Source: a bacterium (GTDB lineage Bacteria > Hinthialibacterota > Hinthialibacteria > H5-UNCL2). From it: 64,000 bases of DNA. Below are positions 1 to 9,018 of this stretch, one piece after another; the stretch's first letter is position 1; each line of letters begins with the position of its first letter. The stretch is taken from the NCBI GenBank assembly GCA_015075175.1, contig JABTUV010000007.1:62001-126000 (forward strand), given 5' to 3'. Both the position numbers and the translations under genes were made by a program. The notes under the pieces were generated by a model, which saw only the letters and a list, made by a program, of their open reading frames with translations, ran no database searches and was not told the DNA's origin.

Positions 1-45
1 CCCCTGGAAGTCGTCCACGCCCTCCTGGAACACCTGCGCCCGTAG
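1..45 (+). CDS. 3' end of an unidentified gene (partial)
   Basis: Frame 1 from the window edge reads PLEVVHALLEHLRP followed by a TAG stop at 43-45. The codon use looks coding, but the piece is too short to identify. The stop codon is the first TAG of the palindromic repeat that begins at base 42. The E2-like gene at 59 kb ends in the same way in another copy of this repeat, which supports a real gene end here. Confidence 0.4.
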   Translation, partial: PLEVVHALLEHLRP

Positions 46-69
46 TTGCGCAGCGTGCTGCGCAACTAC
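42..69. repeat. Perfect 13-bp palindrome, dispersed repeat family A
   Basis: Two 13-bp arms, GTAGTTGCGCAGC (42-54) and its exact reverse complement (57-69), are separated by GT. Partial copies occur at 28930-28946, upstream of the ribbon-helix-helix regulator, and at 59008-59024, at the 3' end of the E2-like gene. The hairpin could act as a terminator but has no T-tract. Confidence 0.8.
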
Positions 70-130
70 CGACACTGACGGCCCCACCGTGCAACTATCC
101 CGCCGCCTTCGCTTGTGATAACATATACGT

Positions 131-1144
131 ATGATTATCACGCCGCTGGCGGCGGGGGAGCCGCTCACGTGTCTGGCCGGCTACACCGAGGCGCTGCGAC
201 CGCGTCCTTACGATTATCTCGCCCCGCTCACGGGTGAGTTACTGGCGCGCTACCTGCGCGGCGCGCTGGAGAGCCTCTGCGGGCAGGGCGCGCATCTGCT
301 CGTGGCTCGCACCGACAAGGGTCCGGCCGCCGTCCTGGCCTGGCGACGGCTCGGCTTCGACAGCGATCTTTTCGGCTTCCCCGTCGCCCGCCTGGAGCAC
401 TTGGGCGGTCTGGGCGGGCCGCGCACACAGGAGGCGTTGCTCGCTTCCCTCCTGGCCCGCGCGGAGGAAGACTGGCGGACCGCCGGCATCGCGCTCCTCT
501 ACGCCAAGGTGCGCATGGAGCATCTTCCCGCCCAGCGCGCCCTGGCGCGGCACGGATTCTCCCCCGTCGGCGGCTGGATCAACTACGGCCTCTGGCTGGA
601 ACGCTGGGAGTGCCCCCGCCTGACCCATCCCGCCTCGCTGCGACCCGCGACCGCCGAAGACGCCCGCATCCTGGAAAACCTCGCCGCCCAGTCCTTCGCG
701 CTGGACCGCTTTCATTCCGATCCCCGCATCTCGCCCACCCGCGCCGATCAACTGCATCGCTTCTGGATTCGCAACAGCGTGACCGGCAAGGCCGCCCAGG
801 CGGTCCTCGTCGCGGAAAACGATCTCGGCCAGGTCAGCGGCTTTCTCACCTACAACATCCGCGACGAGGCGCCCGAGAAGCTGGACGGACTTCGCCTGGC
901 GCGCGTCATCCTGAACGCCGTGGACGCCCGCGAGCGCGGCCAGGGCGTCTATCCCAAGATGCTGTCCAACGTCATTCTGGAATGTCAGGGGCAGGCCGAC
1001 TTCCTGTCCGCCGAGACGCAGATCAACAACTACGCGGTGCAACGCAGCTGGGCCAAGCTGGGACTGGCGCCGGTCGAGTCGGGCCTCAATTTTCACTACT
1101 GGCTGCAACCCGAAGGCGAGGAGAGCGGCGACCGTGGACGGTGA
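131..1144 (+). CDS. GNAT-family N-acetyltransferase, WecD/RffC-like
   Basis: This 337-residue cytoplasmic protein resembles GNAT acetyltransferases of the dTDP-4-amino-6-deoxysugar type (WecD/RffC). Residues 74-84 read LGFDSDLFGFP, the characteristic W/F-DS-x-FG segment of that family. The C-terminal half carries the RFHSDPRIS segment (about 190-200) and an RERGQGVYPKML stretch (about 270-281) matching the acetyl-CoA loop. The family acetylates amino-sugar nucleotides for surface glycans. The next gene, a LmbE-type deacetylase, overlaps its 3' end by 11 bases, so the two are probably cotranscribed and may act on the same amino sugar or glycan. The exact substrate is unknown. Confidence 0.75.
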   Translation: MIITPLAAGEPLTCLAGYTEALRPRPYDYLAPLTGELLARYLRGALESLCGQGAHLLVARTDKGPAAVLAWRRLGFDSDLFGFPVARLEHLGGLGGPRTQEALLASLLARAEEDWRTAGIALLYAKVRMEHLPAQRALARHGFSPVGGWINYGLWLERWECPRLTHPASLRPATAEDARILENLAAQSFALDRFHSDPRISPTRADQLHRFWIRNSVTGKAAQAVLVAENDLGQVSGFLTYNIRDEAPEKLDGLRLARVILNAVDARERGQGVYPKMLSNVILECQGQADFLSAETQINNYAVQRSWAKLGLAPVESGLNFHYWLQPEGEESGDRGR

Positions 1145-1810
1145 ACGGGTCGTCGTACTGGCGGCGCATCCCGACGACGAGACGCTGGGGGCGGGCGGCG
1201 CCATGCTGGTCCATCGCGCCCACGGCGACCGCGTGCACGTGGTGGTCGCCACCGAGGGCGTCACCGCCCGCCATCCCGAGACGGGCCGTCAGGAGGAATG
1301 CCTGCGCCGCGCCATGGCCCGCCTCGGAGTGGATTCCGTGCGTACCCTGGCCCTGCCCGACCAGCGCCTGGACAGCCTCCCCTGTTGGAGATCATCCAGA
1401 CGCTCGACGACGTGTTGGCGGGCCTGCGTCCCACCGTCCTCTACGTCCACTCGGCGTTTGACGTAAACCAGGACCATCGCGTGCTGCACGCGGCGGCGCT
1501 GGTACTGTCGCGGCCCAAGCCGGGCGCGACCATCCACACCCTGCGCGCCTACGAGACCCCCAGCAGCACGGAATGGACGCCGCCCGGCAGCCTGGGCGCC
1601 TTCCGCCCAACTGCTACGTGGACATTACCGAGCACCTCGAAACCAACTGGCGGCGCTCGCCGTCTATGCTGAAGCGTATGTTGGCGAAGTCCCTGCTTCG
1701 CCGCATCCGCGTTCTCTGGAGTGCGCGCGCTGGCGGCCGCGCGCGCCGAGGAAAGCGGCGCCGGCCGCTATGCCGAAGCCTTCATGACGCTCCGCCGCGT
1801 GCTGCGGTAA
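1134..1810 (+). CDS. PIG-L/LmbE family deacetylase (frameshifted)
   Basis: The gene starts at GTG 1134, inside the preceding acetyltransferase gene. The N-terminus contains AAHPDDETLGAGG, the zinc-binding HPDDE motif of PIG-L/LmbE N-deacetylases. Reading then moves to a second frame near 1378 (segment with VLYVHSAFDVNQDHR, the conserved H-x-DHR region), to a third near 1600 (NCYVDITEHLETNW), and back near 1720 (RAEESGAGRYAEAFMTL), ending at TAA 1808-1810. All family landmarks are present in the right order, so three single-base indels, either assembly errors or recent decay, explain the break. Members remove acetyl groups from GlcNAc-type substrates such as bacillithiol or mycothiol precursors, or glycans. 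Confidence 0.8.
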
Positions 1811-1937
1811 CGCGCCCCATCGCCTCCATCCAGCACCTGCCCCCTTAACAAGGGGCCGCGGGGATGGCACCGCGCGCTTTACCCGCCCCGACAACTCTGT
1901 TAACCTCCTCACCTATCACGACCGGATCGGCAGGCGG

Positions 1938-3161
1938 ATGGCGGAGAAGTATGTCATCATCGGAGCGGGAGCGGCGGGCAGCGCCGCCGCCCGCACCCTG
2001 GCCCGACTGCGGCCGCACGACGAGGTCCACCTCTTCTCCAACGAGGTCCTGCCCACCTACTATCGGCCCGGCCTGCCCGACATGCTCGCCGGCCGGCTCT
2101 CCATTCCCCATCTGAAGATCGCCGACCGCGAGCATTACGCGCGCGTGGGCGTCTTCCTGCACCCGGAGCAGGTTCTCGAACTCGATCCCGAGCGCCAGGT
2201 CGCGAAAATCCGCGGCGGCCGCGAGGAGTCCTACGACCGCCTGCTTCTGGCCACGGGTGCGCGCCCCTTCGTCAATCCCAATTGGGGCGGGCGCCGCCTG
2301 CAGGGCATCTTCGTCCTGCGCAAGCTGGAACATCTGCCTCCCCTGGAGGCCGCGCTGGCGCCCGACAGCAACGTCGTAGTCGTGGGCGGCGGCATCCGCG
2401 CCTTGCAGATCGCCGAGGCCCTCACCGCCTACGACGTGCGAATCCTCCTTCTCGTGCGCGAGAGTTGGATCGGCTACCCTCTCTTCACCAAGCCGCAGGG
2501 CCAATGGTTGCGCGCCCACGCCGAGGCGCTGGGCGTCGAGGTGCGCACCTTGGACGAGGTCAACGAGTTTCTCGGCTACGAAGGCCGCGTCATCGGCATT
2601 CGCACCAAGGCCGGGGGCATGTTGGAGTGTAACACCGTGATCGTGTGCATGCACATGATGGGCGACATGCGCATCGCGCAGCGGCAGTTGGAACACGCGG
2701 ACGGATTCCTCGTGGACGAAGCGTATCGGACGAGCGTTTCCAATATTTACGCGGCGGGCGACGCGGCCGTGGCGCGCGCCGACGCCCAGGCGCCCCGCTG
2801 GCGCGGCTGGGAACGCGCCGCCCAACACGGCGTGCGCGCCGCCTACGCCATGGCCGGTCTGCCCTCGCCCCCGCCGCTGCCCCCGCTCGTCATCGCCGGC
2901 CGCATCTTCGGCGTCTCCTACCTGCACTTGGGCGAGCCGCCTCTGGACGTCCTGCTCTCACACGTGGAAATCGAAAAGAGCGAACTCGGCATCGCCTACG
3001 CGCTCAGATCGGACGGAACCATCCGCGCCGCATCCGTGCTCGGCTTCGCCCACTGCCACCGCGCCATGGCGGAGGCGTTCACGCGCGGCCGCGTCGTCGA
3101 GCCGCCGCTCGCAACCCTCCTGGACGCCAACTTCGACTGGCGCACCGGCCACGCCGTCTAG
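1938..3161 (+). CDS. FAD/NAD(P)-dependent pyridine-nucleotide disulfide-class oxidoreductase
   Basis: A 407-residue flavoprotein. The N-terminal FAD-binding motif GAGAAGSAAA is at about residues 8-17. A second nucleotide-binding fold with VVVGGGIRALQIAE lies near 145-158. The late FAD motif SNIYAAGDAA is near 270. The segment YYRPGLPDMLAGRLS resembles the FAD domain of NirB and NADH:rubredoxin reductases. No redox-active CxxC or CxxxxC is visible, so disulfide reductase activity is unlikely. Reduction of rubredoxin, ferredoxin or a similar carrier by NADH is the best guess. It is a single gene with no obvious operon partner. Confidence 0.8.
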   Translation: MAEKYVIIGAGAAGSAAARTLARLRPHDEVHLFSNEVLPTYYRPGLPDMLAGRLSIPHLKIADREHYARVGVFLHPEQVLELDPERQVAKIRGGREESYDRLLLATGARPFVNPNWGGRRLQGIFVLRKLEHLPPLEAALAPDSNVVVVGGGIRALQIAEALTAYDVRILLLVRESWIGYPLFTKPQGQWLRAHAEALGVEVRTLDEVNEFLGYEGRVIGIRTKAGGMLECNTVIVCMHMMGDMRIAQRQLEHADGFLVDEAYRTSVSNIYAAGDAAVARADAQAPRWRGWERAAQHGVRAAYAMAGLPSPPPLPPLVIAGRIFGVSYLHLGEPPLDVLLSHVEIEKSELGIAYALRSDGTIRAASVLGFAHCHRAMAEAFTRGRVVEPPLATLLDANFDWRTGHAV

Positions 3162-3202
3162 GAGCGCTTTCGAATAAAAAGCCGTCGTACGAATGAGGAA
3201 TC

Positions 3203-3254
3203 CCGAATCCTCGAGGCGTCCCCCGAGTAGCCCAAAGGCCGTATCGAGGGGTAG
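3203..3254 (+). repeat. Degenerate copy of dispersed hairpin element B
   Basis: The copy contains the hallmarks TCCTCGA, GAGTAG and GTATCGAGG seen in the other copies of this element (17.5, 21.0, 24.9, 31.9, 45-46 and 49.5 kb), with more mismatches. It lies between two convergent genes and may serve as a terminator. Confidence 0.55.
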
Positions 3255-3367
3255 CGGCGCGCAGCAGTCCGGCGTACCCAGCTCCCGGTAACTTCGCGCC
3301 GCGTAGCAAGAGGACGGCGGCTGGCCAGCTCGCGGCAGCCAGCTGCCGCACTCCACACGCCGCGCCC

Positions 3368-6352
3368 TCACCGGCCCCGCCTCAACCTGAACACAAGCTC
3401 GATCTCCGGACTCCTGCCCGAGAACACCGTCCCCTCCCGGTGCGGCCAATCCTCCGCGCTGCTGTACACCGTCCGCACCATCTCGCTTCCCCTCCAACTG
3501 TCTACGCCGGCGTCGATCATCAGCGCGATGTCCTTGACCTTGAAGTAATCCCCGGCCGGATTCTCGATCACCAACCGGTTGCGCGCGCCGATCTCCGGCA
3601 GGAGCTCCGCCGGCACGGACAGCGTCACGCTCTGCCAGCTGTCAACCGGCTCCTGGTTGGGCGGCAGCGGGCCGACCAGCTTGCCGTTCAGCAACACCCG
3701 CTTGTCCGCCAGGGAACCGGCGTCGCTGCCGAATACCTGCATGAGAATCCGCGCCGCCCGCGCCCGCCGGAGTACCGCTTCGCCCTCCAGCTCGCTGGCG
3801 CGATACACGCTCTGCGGCAGGGCCGTCTCGGCCACGATGGGCGTCACGTTGCGATGCCCCGGATAGTGAATCACCGGCAGGCGCCGCGCGTCGGCGAGCG
3901 TTTTGATCGCCAGCGAAGGCGTGACAAAGTCCGGAACTCCCGACACCAGCCCCCAAACGCTGAAGCTGCGCGTCCGCCGTTCCGCCACGGTCGCATTCTC
4001 CTCCAACCAGACGCGCGCGTCCGCCTCACCGGGCGCAAGCGGGAAGCACAGCATCTGCCAGCCGGGTCCCGACAGCTCCCGTCCCACCGCAACCGAGGCG
4101 CCGTTGATGCGCGCGTGCACCCGGTACTCACGGCTGGCCCGCTCGCTGCCGGATAGGAGCACCCCCAGCTCCGCCACCTGGGTCAATGGATCCGTTTCCA
4201 CCTTCAACTCCGCCGACACCGAAGTCACCGGCCGGGCGACCACCACCCCACGAGAGCCGACCTGCAGGTACGTTGTCGCCTCCACGGGAACGTCCCAGAA
4301 CGCCGATAGGTCAGCCCGCTCGCGCGCCGTTACGGCGCTTTCGATCTCGACCGCCACCGTCTCCAGCCCGTTGACGGTCAGTCCCACCGACTGGCTGCGG
4401 TTGAGGCGGTCGTGAAGCTTCTGCTGATAGGGATAGGCGACCCACGCCCACAACCGTCCCGGTCCAGAACCAAAGAGCTCTTCCATGGAGATTTCATGCG
4501 CCACGGGATAAAGCGTCGGGTTGCGCAGCACGACCAGGGCTTGGTCGATCCCCGCGACTACAAAGCCGTAGAGTTCCCCGCGGCGCGGATCCCCGCCGTA
4601 CCAGCGCGCCTTTGAGAGGAACTCCCGCTGCACGTCGGCCCACGCCAGCATCCGTCCCAAAACCACCGCCTGCGCCGGCCCCAGCAGGGACGCGTCCACG
4701 GACAGCTCCGTGATGCGGCTGCCCCGTGCCAGGGCCAGTAACACGCAGTCGCTCCAGCGCTCCAGGGCCTCGTCGGTCGCCCCCAGCCCGGAGCGCGCGC
4801 TGGCCACGATCTCGTCGGAAACCACCAGCGGCAGAGTCGTATACATGCGTGTGTTGACGAGGAAATCGTGCAACTCGCCGCCGGCGGCGGTCAGCGCGGC
4901 GTCCCGCGCCAGCACCGCGGGCTGCCGCCAGTCCTGCAACGGCTTGTCCCGCCGCCCCGCGATCCCCACTCCATCCACGATTCGCACCCACCACGGGCTG
5001 TCCCACGCAGGCGCCGCGTACCATTGGTGGCTGGTGCGAGCTCCCCGCATCGCCTCCACCAACTCCGTGAACGCCGTAAAGTTGGAACCGAAACCCTCCG
5101 ACGCGCCGACATTCCGCCCGTCCTCACCCAGCTGGGACGCGAACTGCAAGTCCAGATGCTTGACGAAGATGATATCCTCCGCCCGTCCCATCGCCTCCAA
5201 GCGCGCTTTGACGTCTTCGTGGTAGCGCGGTCCGTTCATCAACAGGTAACGCCCGTTCCGGTCCGCCTCGTATCCCTGTTCGCGCGCCCAGGCCACGTTG
5301 GTGCGCCCCCCCGAAAGCGACAAGCCCAGGCCGAAGTCGTACGCAGTCATTTGCGGCAGCGAACGCACCGACCCCGTCCCGCCGGGAAACCGGCCCAGAT
5401 TGAATCCCAAGAGGGAGTTCCGCTCACCCCAGTCCTCCTCCAGCACCGCTCCCGCGAGGGCCACGCCTGATCCGGACGCGATCGCCGCCGACAGCGCGCG
5501 CAGGCGTCCCGCCACGCTCGCGGGATTGACTTCGGCGCCCGCCAAGTCGTACTTGGTGTTGTAGATGACCAGCGGCGGCGCCGCCGACCTCATGCGCGGG
5601 ACGTAATGCTCTACGAATGTCTCCCGCGCCGCCCCCGCCGGCGCCGCGCCGAATACCACCCGTCCCACCGTCCACGTGAAGTCCCGCTCCCGGTTCACCT
5701 TCTTGTCGTGATACACCGACAGATACACCGATCCGTCCTGCACCACGTTGTACGCCGCCGGACTCTCCGCCCCCACGAACAAGCTGTCGTCGATCCACAG
5801 CGGTTGCCCCATTCCCCCGCCGTCGTGCTTGTCCCCCAGCGGTCCGGCGAACAGGTCCACGCGTTCCACCCAGAACTCCTCCTCCGAGGTCGACGATGAA
5901 ACTTGTACGGTATGCCGGATGAAACGGTCCTCGTGCCCCAGCTCGAACACCAGGTAGAGCTCCATGTCCGCATCCGTGTTGACCAGGCTGAACGCGAACC
6001 CCTTCTGCCGGTCGGTGTAATCCATGCGTTCCTCGCCGATGGAACGCAGAAAGTCCGCCAGCGTGAGCACGCGCCCCCCGCGCAGATGGATGCGGGGCCC
6101 GCAACCGGAAAGGTCGTACTCCCGCCCGGTCTCGCCGCTTACGAGTTGGGTCAGCTCGATGCGCCCCTCCACCTCTCTCAACGTCAGGGAGATATGTTCG
6201 TTGCGCAGCGTGAACGAGTCGGGGGTCCGCAGGATGCTGGCCAGCGCGCCCGCCGACGGCGTCAGCGCGGCCAGCCACGCTACCGCCATTCCGACAGCCA
6301 CTCCGACAGCACAGAGACGTTTCCGCGGGGATGTCGTCTGATCGAGGGCCAT
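3368..6352 (-). CDS. Large exported protein of unknown function
   Basis: The start at 6352 is preferred because GGAGGA sits 5-6 bases upstream and the resulting 994-residue protein begins with a clear signal peptide: basic residues, then VGVAVGMAVAWLAALTPS, with likely cleavage after SAGALA. The mature N-terminus (SFTLRNEHISLTLRE, then IELTQLVSGETGREYDLSG) looks like the beta-sandwich domain that precedes the catalytic barrel in glycoside hydrolases of the GH36/GH97 kind. No catalytic motif could be identified. The C-terminal 250 residues look like further beta-sandwich domains. It is probably a periplasmic or secreted carbohydrate-active or carbohydrate-binding protein. Its gene stands alone between repeat-rich gaps. 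Confidence 0.7.
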   Translation of the reverse strand: MALDQTTSPRKRLCAVGVAVGMAVAWLAALTPSAGALASILRTPDSFTLRNEHISLTLREVEGRIELTQLVSGETGREYDLSGCGPRIHLRGGRVLTLADFLRSIGEERMDYTDRQKGFAFSLVNTDADMELYLVFELGHEDRFIRHTVQVSSSTSEEEFWVERVDLFAGPLGDKHDGGGMGQPLWIDDSLFVGAESPAAYNVVQDGSVYLSVYHDKKVNRERDFTWTVGRVVFGAAPAGAARETFVEHYVPRMRSAAPPLVIYNTKYDLAGAEVNPASVAGRLRALSAAIASGSGVALAGAVLEEDWGERNSLLGFNLGRFPGGTGSVRSLPQMTAYDFGLGLSLSGGRTNVAWAREQGYEADRNGRYLLMNGPRYHEDVKARLEAMGRAEDIIFVKHLDLQFASQLGEDGRNVGASEGFGSNFTAFTELVEAMRGARTSHQWYAAPAWDSPWWVRIVDGVGIAGRRDKPLQDWRQPAVLARDAALTAAGGELHDFLVNTRMYTTLPLVVSDEIVASARSGLGATDEALERWSDCVLLALARGSRITELSVDASLLGPAQAVVLGRMLAWADVQREFLSKARWYGGDPRRGELYGFVVAGIDQALVVLRNPTLYPVAHEISMEELFGSGPGRLWAWVAYPYQQKLHDRLNRSQSVGLTVNGLETVAVEIESAVTARERADLSAFWDVPVEATTYLQVGSRGVVVARPVTSVSAELKVETDPLTQVAELGVLLSGSERASREYRVHARINGASVAVGRELSGPGWQMLCFPLAPGEADARVWLEENATVAERRTRSFSVWGLVSGVPDFVTPSLAIKTLADARRLPVIHYPGHRNVTPIVAETALPQSVYRASELEGEAVLRRARAARILMQVFGSDAGSLADKRVLLNGKLVGPLPPNQEPVDSWQSVTLSVPAELLPEIGARNRLVIENPAGDYFKVKDIALMIDAGVDSWRGSEMVRTVYSSAEDWPHREGTVFSGRSPEIELVFRLRRGR

Positions 6353-6440
6353 ACACTTCCTCCAGGCCGCGCCGGCCGGCGTGTTTAAAGAAAAGCGAGC
6401 GTCTGGACTATAGAGAATCGGGCGCCGCTTGTCAAAAGCC

Positions 6441-6545
6441 CATCCCCTTCTGGACCGCGGCTGCTTGCTGTCGCGTCGCCCAACTCGCGCCAGCAAGCTG
6501 GCGCACTCCACATGTTAACGCGGCGGCAAGCAGCCGCACTGCACA
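6441..6545. repeat. Dispersed palindromic repeat C (two copies)
   Basis: Two copies of a hairpin of type GGCAGC-AA-GCTGCC followed by GCACTCC are present: CCAGCAAGCTGGCGCACTCC near 6490-6509 and GCGGCAAGCAGCCGCACTGC near 6523-6542. Other copies lie near 3335-3354 and, in frame, inside the addA coding region (38.6 and 39.3 kb). Confidence 0.6.
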
Positions 6546-6546
6546 C

Positions 6547-7425
6547 TCACAGCCCCGCCGCGCGCTCCAGGAGCCGCGCCAAGACGCAGTTGTCCATGTC
6601 GAACTCCGGACTCGACTCCAGCGTCGCGTACATCTTCTGCACCACTTCCGTGCACGGCAGAAACACGCGGAGTCCGCGCGCCGCCTCCATCGCCAAGAGC
6701 AGGTCTTTATTGTGCAGCCGGGCGCGGAAGGTGGCACGGTAGTCGCCGGCGGCGATCTTGGGCAGCTTTTGCTCCAGCGACCAGGACGCCGCCGCGCCCC
6801 CGCCGATGGCCGACAGCAACCGCCCCAGGTCGATGCCCGCCTTGCGGGCCAAGACCGCCCCCTCCGCGACCGCCTCGATGGTCACGGCGCAGATGACGTT
6901 GTTGACCAGCTTGGTCATCTGCCCCATGCCGTGCCCACCCATGTAAACCGCCGACTTGCCCAAGGCGGCGAAGATTTCCCGGAATCGCGCAAAGATCGCC
7001 TCCTCCCCGCCCACCATGATCGACAGCGTTCCCTTCTCCGCCCCGACCTGCCCGCCCGAGACCGGCGCGTCCAGCATGTGCACGCCCTTCTCCGCCAACC
7101 GCGCGGCCATGCCACGCGTAGCGTCCGGCGAGATGGTACTCATGTCGATGACGACACTGTCCGGCCGGACGGTCTCGATCACCCCGCCTGGTCCCAGCAC
7201 GACCGCTTCCACGTCGGGAGTATTGGGCAGCATGGTGATCACGACGTCCGTGCCCCGAGCCGCCTCGGCGGGCGAGTCGGCGACCACCGCCCCGTGCTCA
7301 ACCAGGGCCTCCGCCTTGGCGCGCGTGCGATTATGAACCGTGACCGGAAAACCAGCGGCCAACAGGTTGCGGGCCATGGGTTGGCCCATCAGACCCAGGC
7401 CGATGAAGGCGATGTGGGATTTCAA
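6547..7425 (-). CDS. Beta-hydroxyacid dehydrogenase (3-hydroxyisobutyrate / tartronate semialdehyde reductase family)
   Basis: A cytoplasmic NAD(P)-dependent dehydrogenase of about 292 residues. The N-terminal Rossmann motif is GLGLMGQPMA. The substrate-binding DAPVSGG lies near 120, and the catalytic lysine is in TKLVNN near 174. These are the defining motifs of the GarR/MmsB/GlxR family, which reduces 2-hydroxy-3-oxopropionate, succinic semialdehyde, glyoxylate or 3-hydroxyisobutyrate semialdehyde. The start is a TTG at 7425, because AAGGAG lies six bases upstream; the TTG at 7431 would abut the ribosome site. The substrate cannot be settled from the sequence. Confidence 0.88.
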   Translation of the reverse strand: MKSHIAFIGLGLMGQPMARNLLAAGFPVTVHNRTRAKAEALVEHGAVVADSPAEAARGTDVVITMLPNTPDVEAVVLGPGGVIETVRPDSVVIDMSTISPDATRGMAARLAEKGVHMLDAPVSGGQVGAEKGTLSIMVGGEEAIFARFREIFAALGKSAVYMGGHGMGQMTKLVNNVICAVTIEAVAEGAVLARKAGIDLGRLLSAIGGGAAASWSLEQKLPKIAAGDYRATFRARLHNKDLLLAMEAARGLRVFLPCTEVVQKMYATLESSPEFDMDNCVLARLLERAAGL

Positions 7426-7508
7426 GTTCAACTCCTTGGACGGCTGCGTTGGATTCCAAAATCAGACAACCCGCCCGCTGAGTCAACTGCATTCTTCCCG
7501 CAACGACC

Positions 7509-8105
7509 CTACCGCCCGAAGCGCTCTTCCTTCCACGGATCGCCGTCGTTGTGGTAGCCGTAGCGTTCCCAGAGGCCGGGGCGGTCGGTCGCCATGAACT
7601 CCAGCCTCCGGATCCATTTCGCGCTCTTCCAGGCGTAGCGCTTGGGCACGACCAGCCGCAAGGGGCCGCCGTGCTCTTTGGTGAGCGGCTCGCCGTTATG
7701 GCTGTGCGCCAGGAGCACGTCCTCGTCGTCAAGCACCGACAGCGGTAGATTGGTTTCATAACCGCCGTAGCTCTTCGCCATCACGTATTTCGCCTCCGGA
7801 CGCAGTTGGACGCGGCCGAGAATCTCGCGGATGGAGACACCCTTCCACAGGTTGTCCAGCTTGCTCCAGGTCGTCACGCAGTGAAAGTCGCTCCGGATTT
7901 CCACCTGCGGCAGGGCCATGAACTCGGCCCACGTCCACGTCTTCTCCGCTTCGACGAGACCGACGACGCCGAAGCTCCACTTGTCCAGCTCGATGTACGG
8001 CACGCCGCCGTAAGTCAGAATGGGGAAATCGCGCGTGAGAATCTGCCCCGGCGGGATGCGCGCCGCCGGCGCCGGATCGAGAGGTTTGCGCGTGAGAATG
8101 GACAT
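7509..8105 (-). CDS. Sulfite oxidase-like molybdopterin oxidoreductase
   Basis: A 198-residue protein of the stand-alone sulfite-oxidase-like molybdopterin domain family. The molybdenum ligand cysteine is C76 in FHCVTTWSK. Conserved GPLRLVVPKRYAWKSAKW and the terminal WERYGYHNDGDPWKEERFG also match this short family. There is no haem domain and no signal or Tat peptide, so it probably acts in the cytoplasm. The start at 8105 is chosen because GGAAAGG lies eight bases upstream; the open frame continues nine codons further. The physiological substrate is unknown. A strong promoter candidate lies just upstream (8175-8202). Confidence 0.88.
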   Translation of the reverse strand: MSILTRKPLDPAPAARIPPGQILTRDFPILTYGGVPYIELDKWSFGVVGLVEAEKTWTWAEFMALPQVEIRSDFHCVTTWSKLDNLWKGVSIREILGRVQLRPEAKYVMAKSYGGYETNLPLSVLDDEDVLLAHSHNGEPLTKEHGGPLRLVVPKRYAWKSAKWIRRLEFMATDRPGLWERYGYHNDGDPWKEERFGR

Positions 8106-8174
8106 GCCCTTGACCTTTCCGCGTCGTAGCATGGGCGTCCTGCCCGTGCGGCGACGCCCGCCGTTTCGGCGCTC

Positions 8175-8202
8175 ATTATAACCGGGGATGGCGGGAGTTC
8201 AA
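8175..8202 (-). promoter_or_regulatory. Sigma-70-type promoter for the molybdoenzyme gene
   Basis: Reading the minus strand, TTGAAC (8202-8197) is followed after 16 bases by a perfect TATAAT (8180-8175). This implies a leader of about 60 bases before the start at 8105. The box quality is among the best in the window. Confidence 0.55.
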
Positions 8203-8255
8203 GGCGCGCATGGGCAGGATTGCCCACGCCACGATCACCTAGTCGAAAGAAGTCT

Positions 8256-8675
8256 TCAGAGGAAGGCTTCCACCCCCACCTTGAAATATTCACGCAGCTT
8301 GCGGATGTGCGCCTTGCTGAGTTCGCGCCGGCCTGAGAGGATCGCCGCGCCGAGCGTGCGTTGTCCCAAAAGCCGCCCCAAGTCCGAGCCCGACATGCCG
8401 TGCTCCTCCAACAGAAACTTCAGCGTCTGGAGAGGCGTCACGCCCGACGGACAAACGGCGTGCCGTTCCCGCTCGTACTCCTCCATGAGCGTCGCCAGCG
8501 TCCCGAGGTAATCCTCCTGATCCCGCGTGCGTCGATCAAGCACCGCCAGCGCGTCAGCGACCTCCTGAGCGTTGGAAAAGCCGACTTCGTCGCGGATCGG
8601 CCGCAACGACAGGAGCCGGTGCAGCTCGTCAAAGGTGCGCGGAAGCTTGTTGGGCAGCGTCATTAGGCTCGTCAT
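8256..8675 (-). CDS. higA: HigA-type antitoxin (XRE helix-turn-helix)
   Basis: A 139-residue protein whose C-terminal third (LEEHGMSGSDLGRLLG followed by SGRRELSKAHIRKLREYF) is the helix-turn-helix of HigA antitoxins. The long N-terminal part is the toxin-binding and dimer region of the long HigA subfamily. Its ATG overlaps the toxin stop by four bases, so translation is coupled. HigA neutralises HigB and, with it, represses the shared promoter upstream of higB. Confidence 0.85.
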   Translation of the reverse strand: MTSLMTLPNKLPRTFDELHRLLSLRPIRDEVGFSNAQEVADALAVLDRRTRDQEDYLGTLATLMEEYERERHAVCPSGVTPLQTLKFLLEEHGMSGSDLGRLLGQRTLGAAILSGRRELSKAHIRKLREYFKVGVEAFL

Positions 8676-8980
8676 AATTCATCCTTCCATCGACCTCGTT
8701 CATATTCGTCGTGGTGCACAAGGCGCAAGACGAACACCAATTGCGTGTTGTAATGCACGGCCGTTATCAACCGATGTCCGGTCTTGCCCACGTTGAAAAC
8801 TACCACGCTACGTTCGCTCCCGACTGTCACCCGATCCGCGTTGGGAAAAGTAGCCCTCACGTCGTTGAGCGTCGTCCATTGGGCGGCGTTGGTGATACGG
8901 TACCAATGTTTTAGCGGCGCCTCAGTGGCGGCATAAACCTCCCAGTACTCCTTCAGTCGGCGAAGGCTGATAGTTCTCAT
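8672..8980 (-). CDS. higB: HigB-type mRNA interferase toxin
   Basis: A 102-residue RelE-superfamily toxin starting at 8980 (MRTISLRRLKEYW). It has the HigB hallmarks: APLKHWYRIT, the mid-protein VVFNVGKTGHRLITAVHYN and the late LVFVLRLVHHDEYER with the catalytic-region histidines. HigB cleaves ribosome-bound mRNA. The toxin gene comes first, as is usual for higBA. The open frame extends 36 codons upstream of this start, but those codons overlap the promoter and are not expected to be translated. Confidence 0.88.
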   Translation of the reverse strand: MRTISLRRLKEYWEVYAATEAPLKHWYRITNAAQWTTLNDVRATFPNADRVTVGSERSVVVFNVGKTGHRLITAVHYNTQLVFVLRLVHHDEYERGRWKDEL

Positions 8981-8982
8981 CT

Positions 8983-9018
8983 GAATACATATTGTATACG
9001 GACTGCGGCCCTTGTCAA
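8983..9018 (-). promoter_or_regulatory. higBA promoter and palindromic operator
   Basis: On the minus strand, TTGACA (9018-9013) precedes TACAAT (8996-8991) with a 16-base spacer. The -10 box lies in an imperfect palindrome, GTATACAATATGTATTC (8999-8983), directly before the higB start. This is the expected position for HigA autorepression. Confidence 0.65.

Noticed and set aside
8256-8980. Evidence for a prophage or genomic island around higBA
   Set aside because: No integrase, tRNA boundary, direct repeats or phage genes nearby. The toxin pair alone is not enough.
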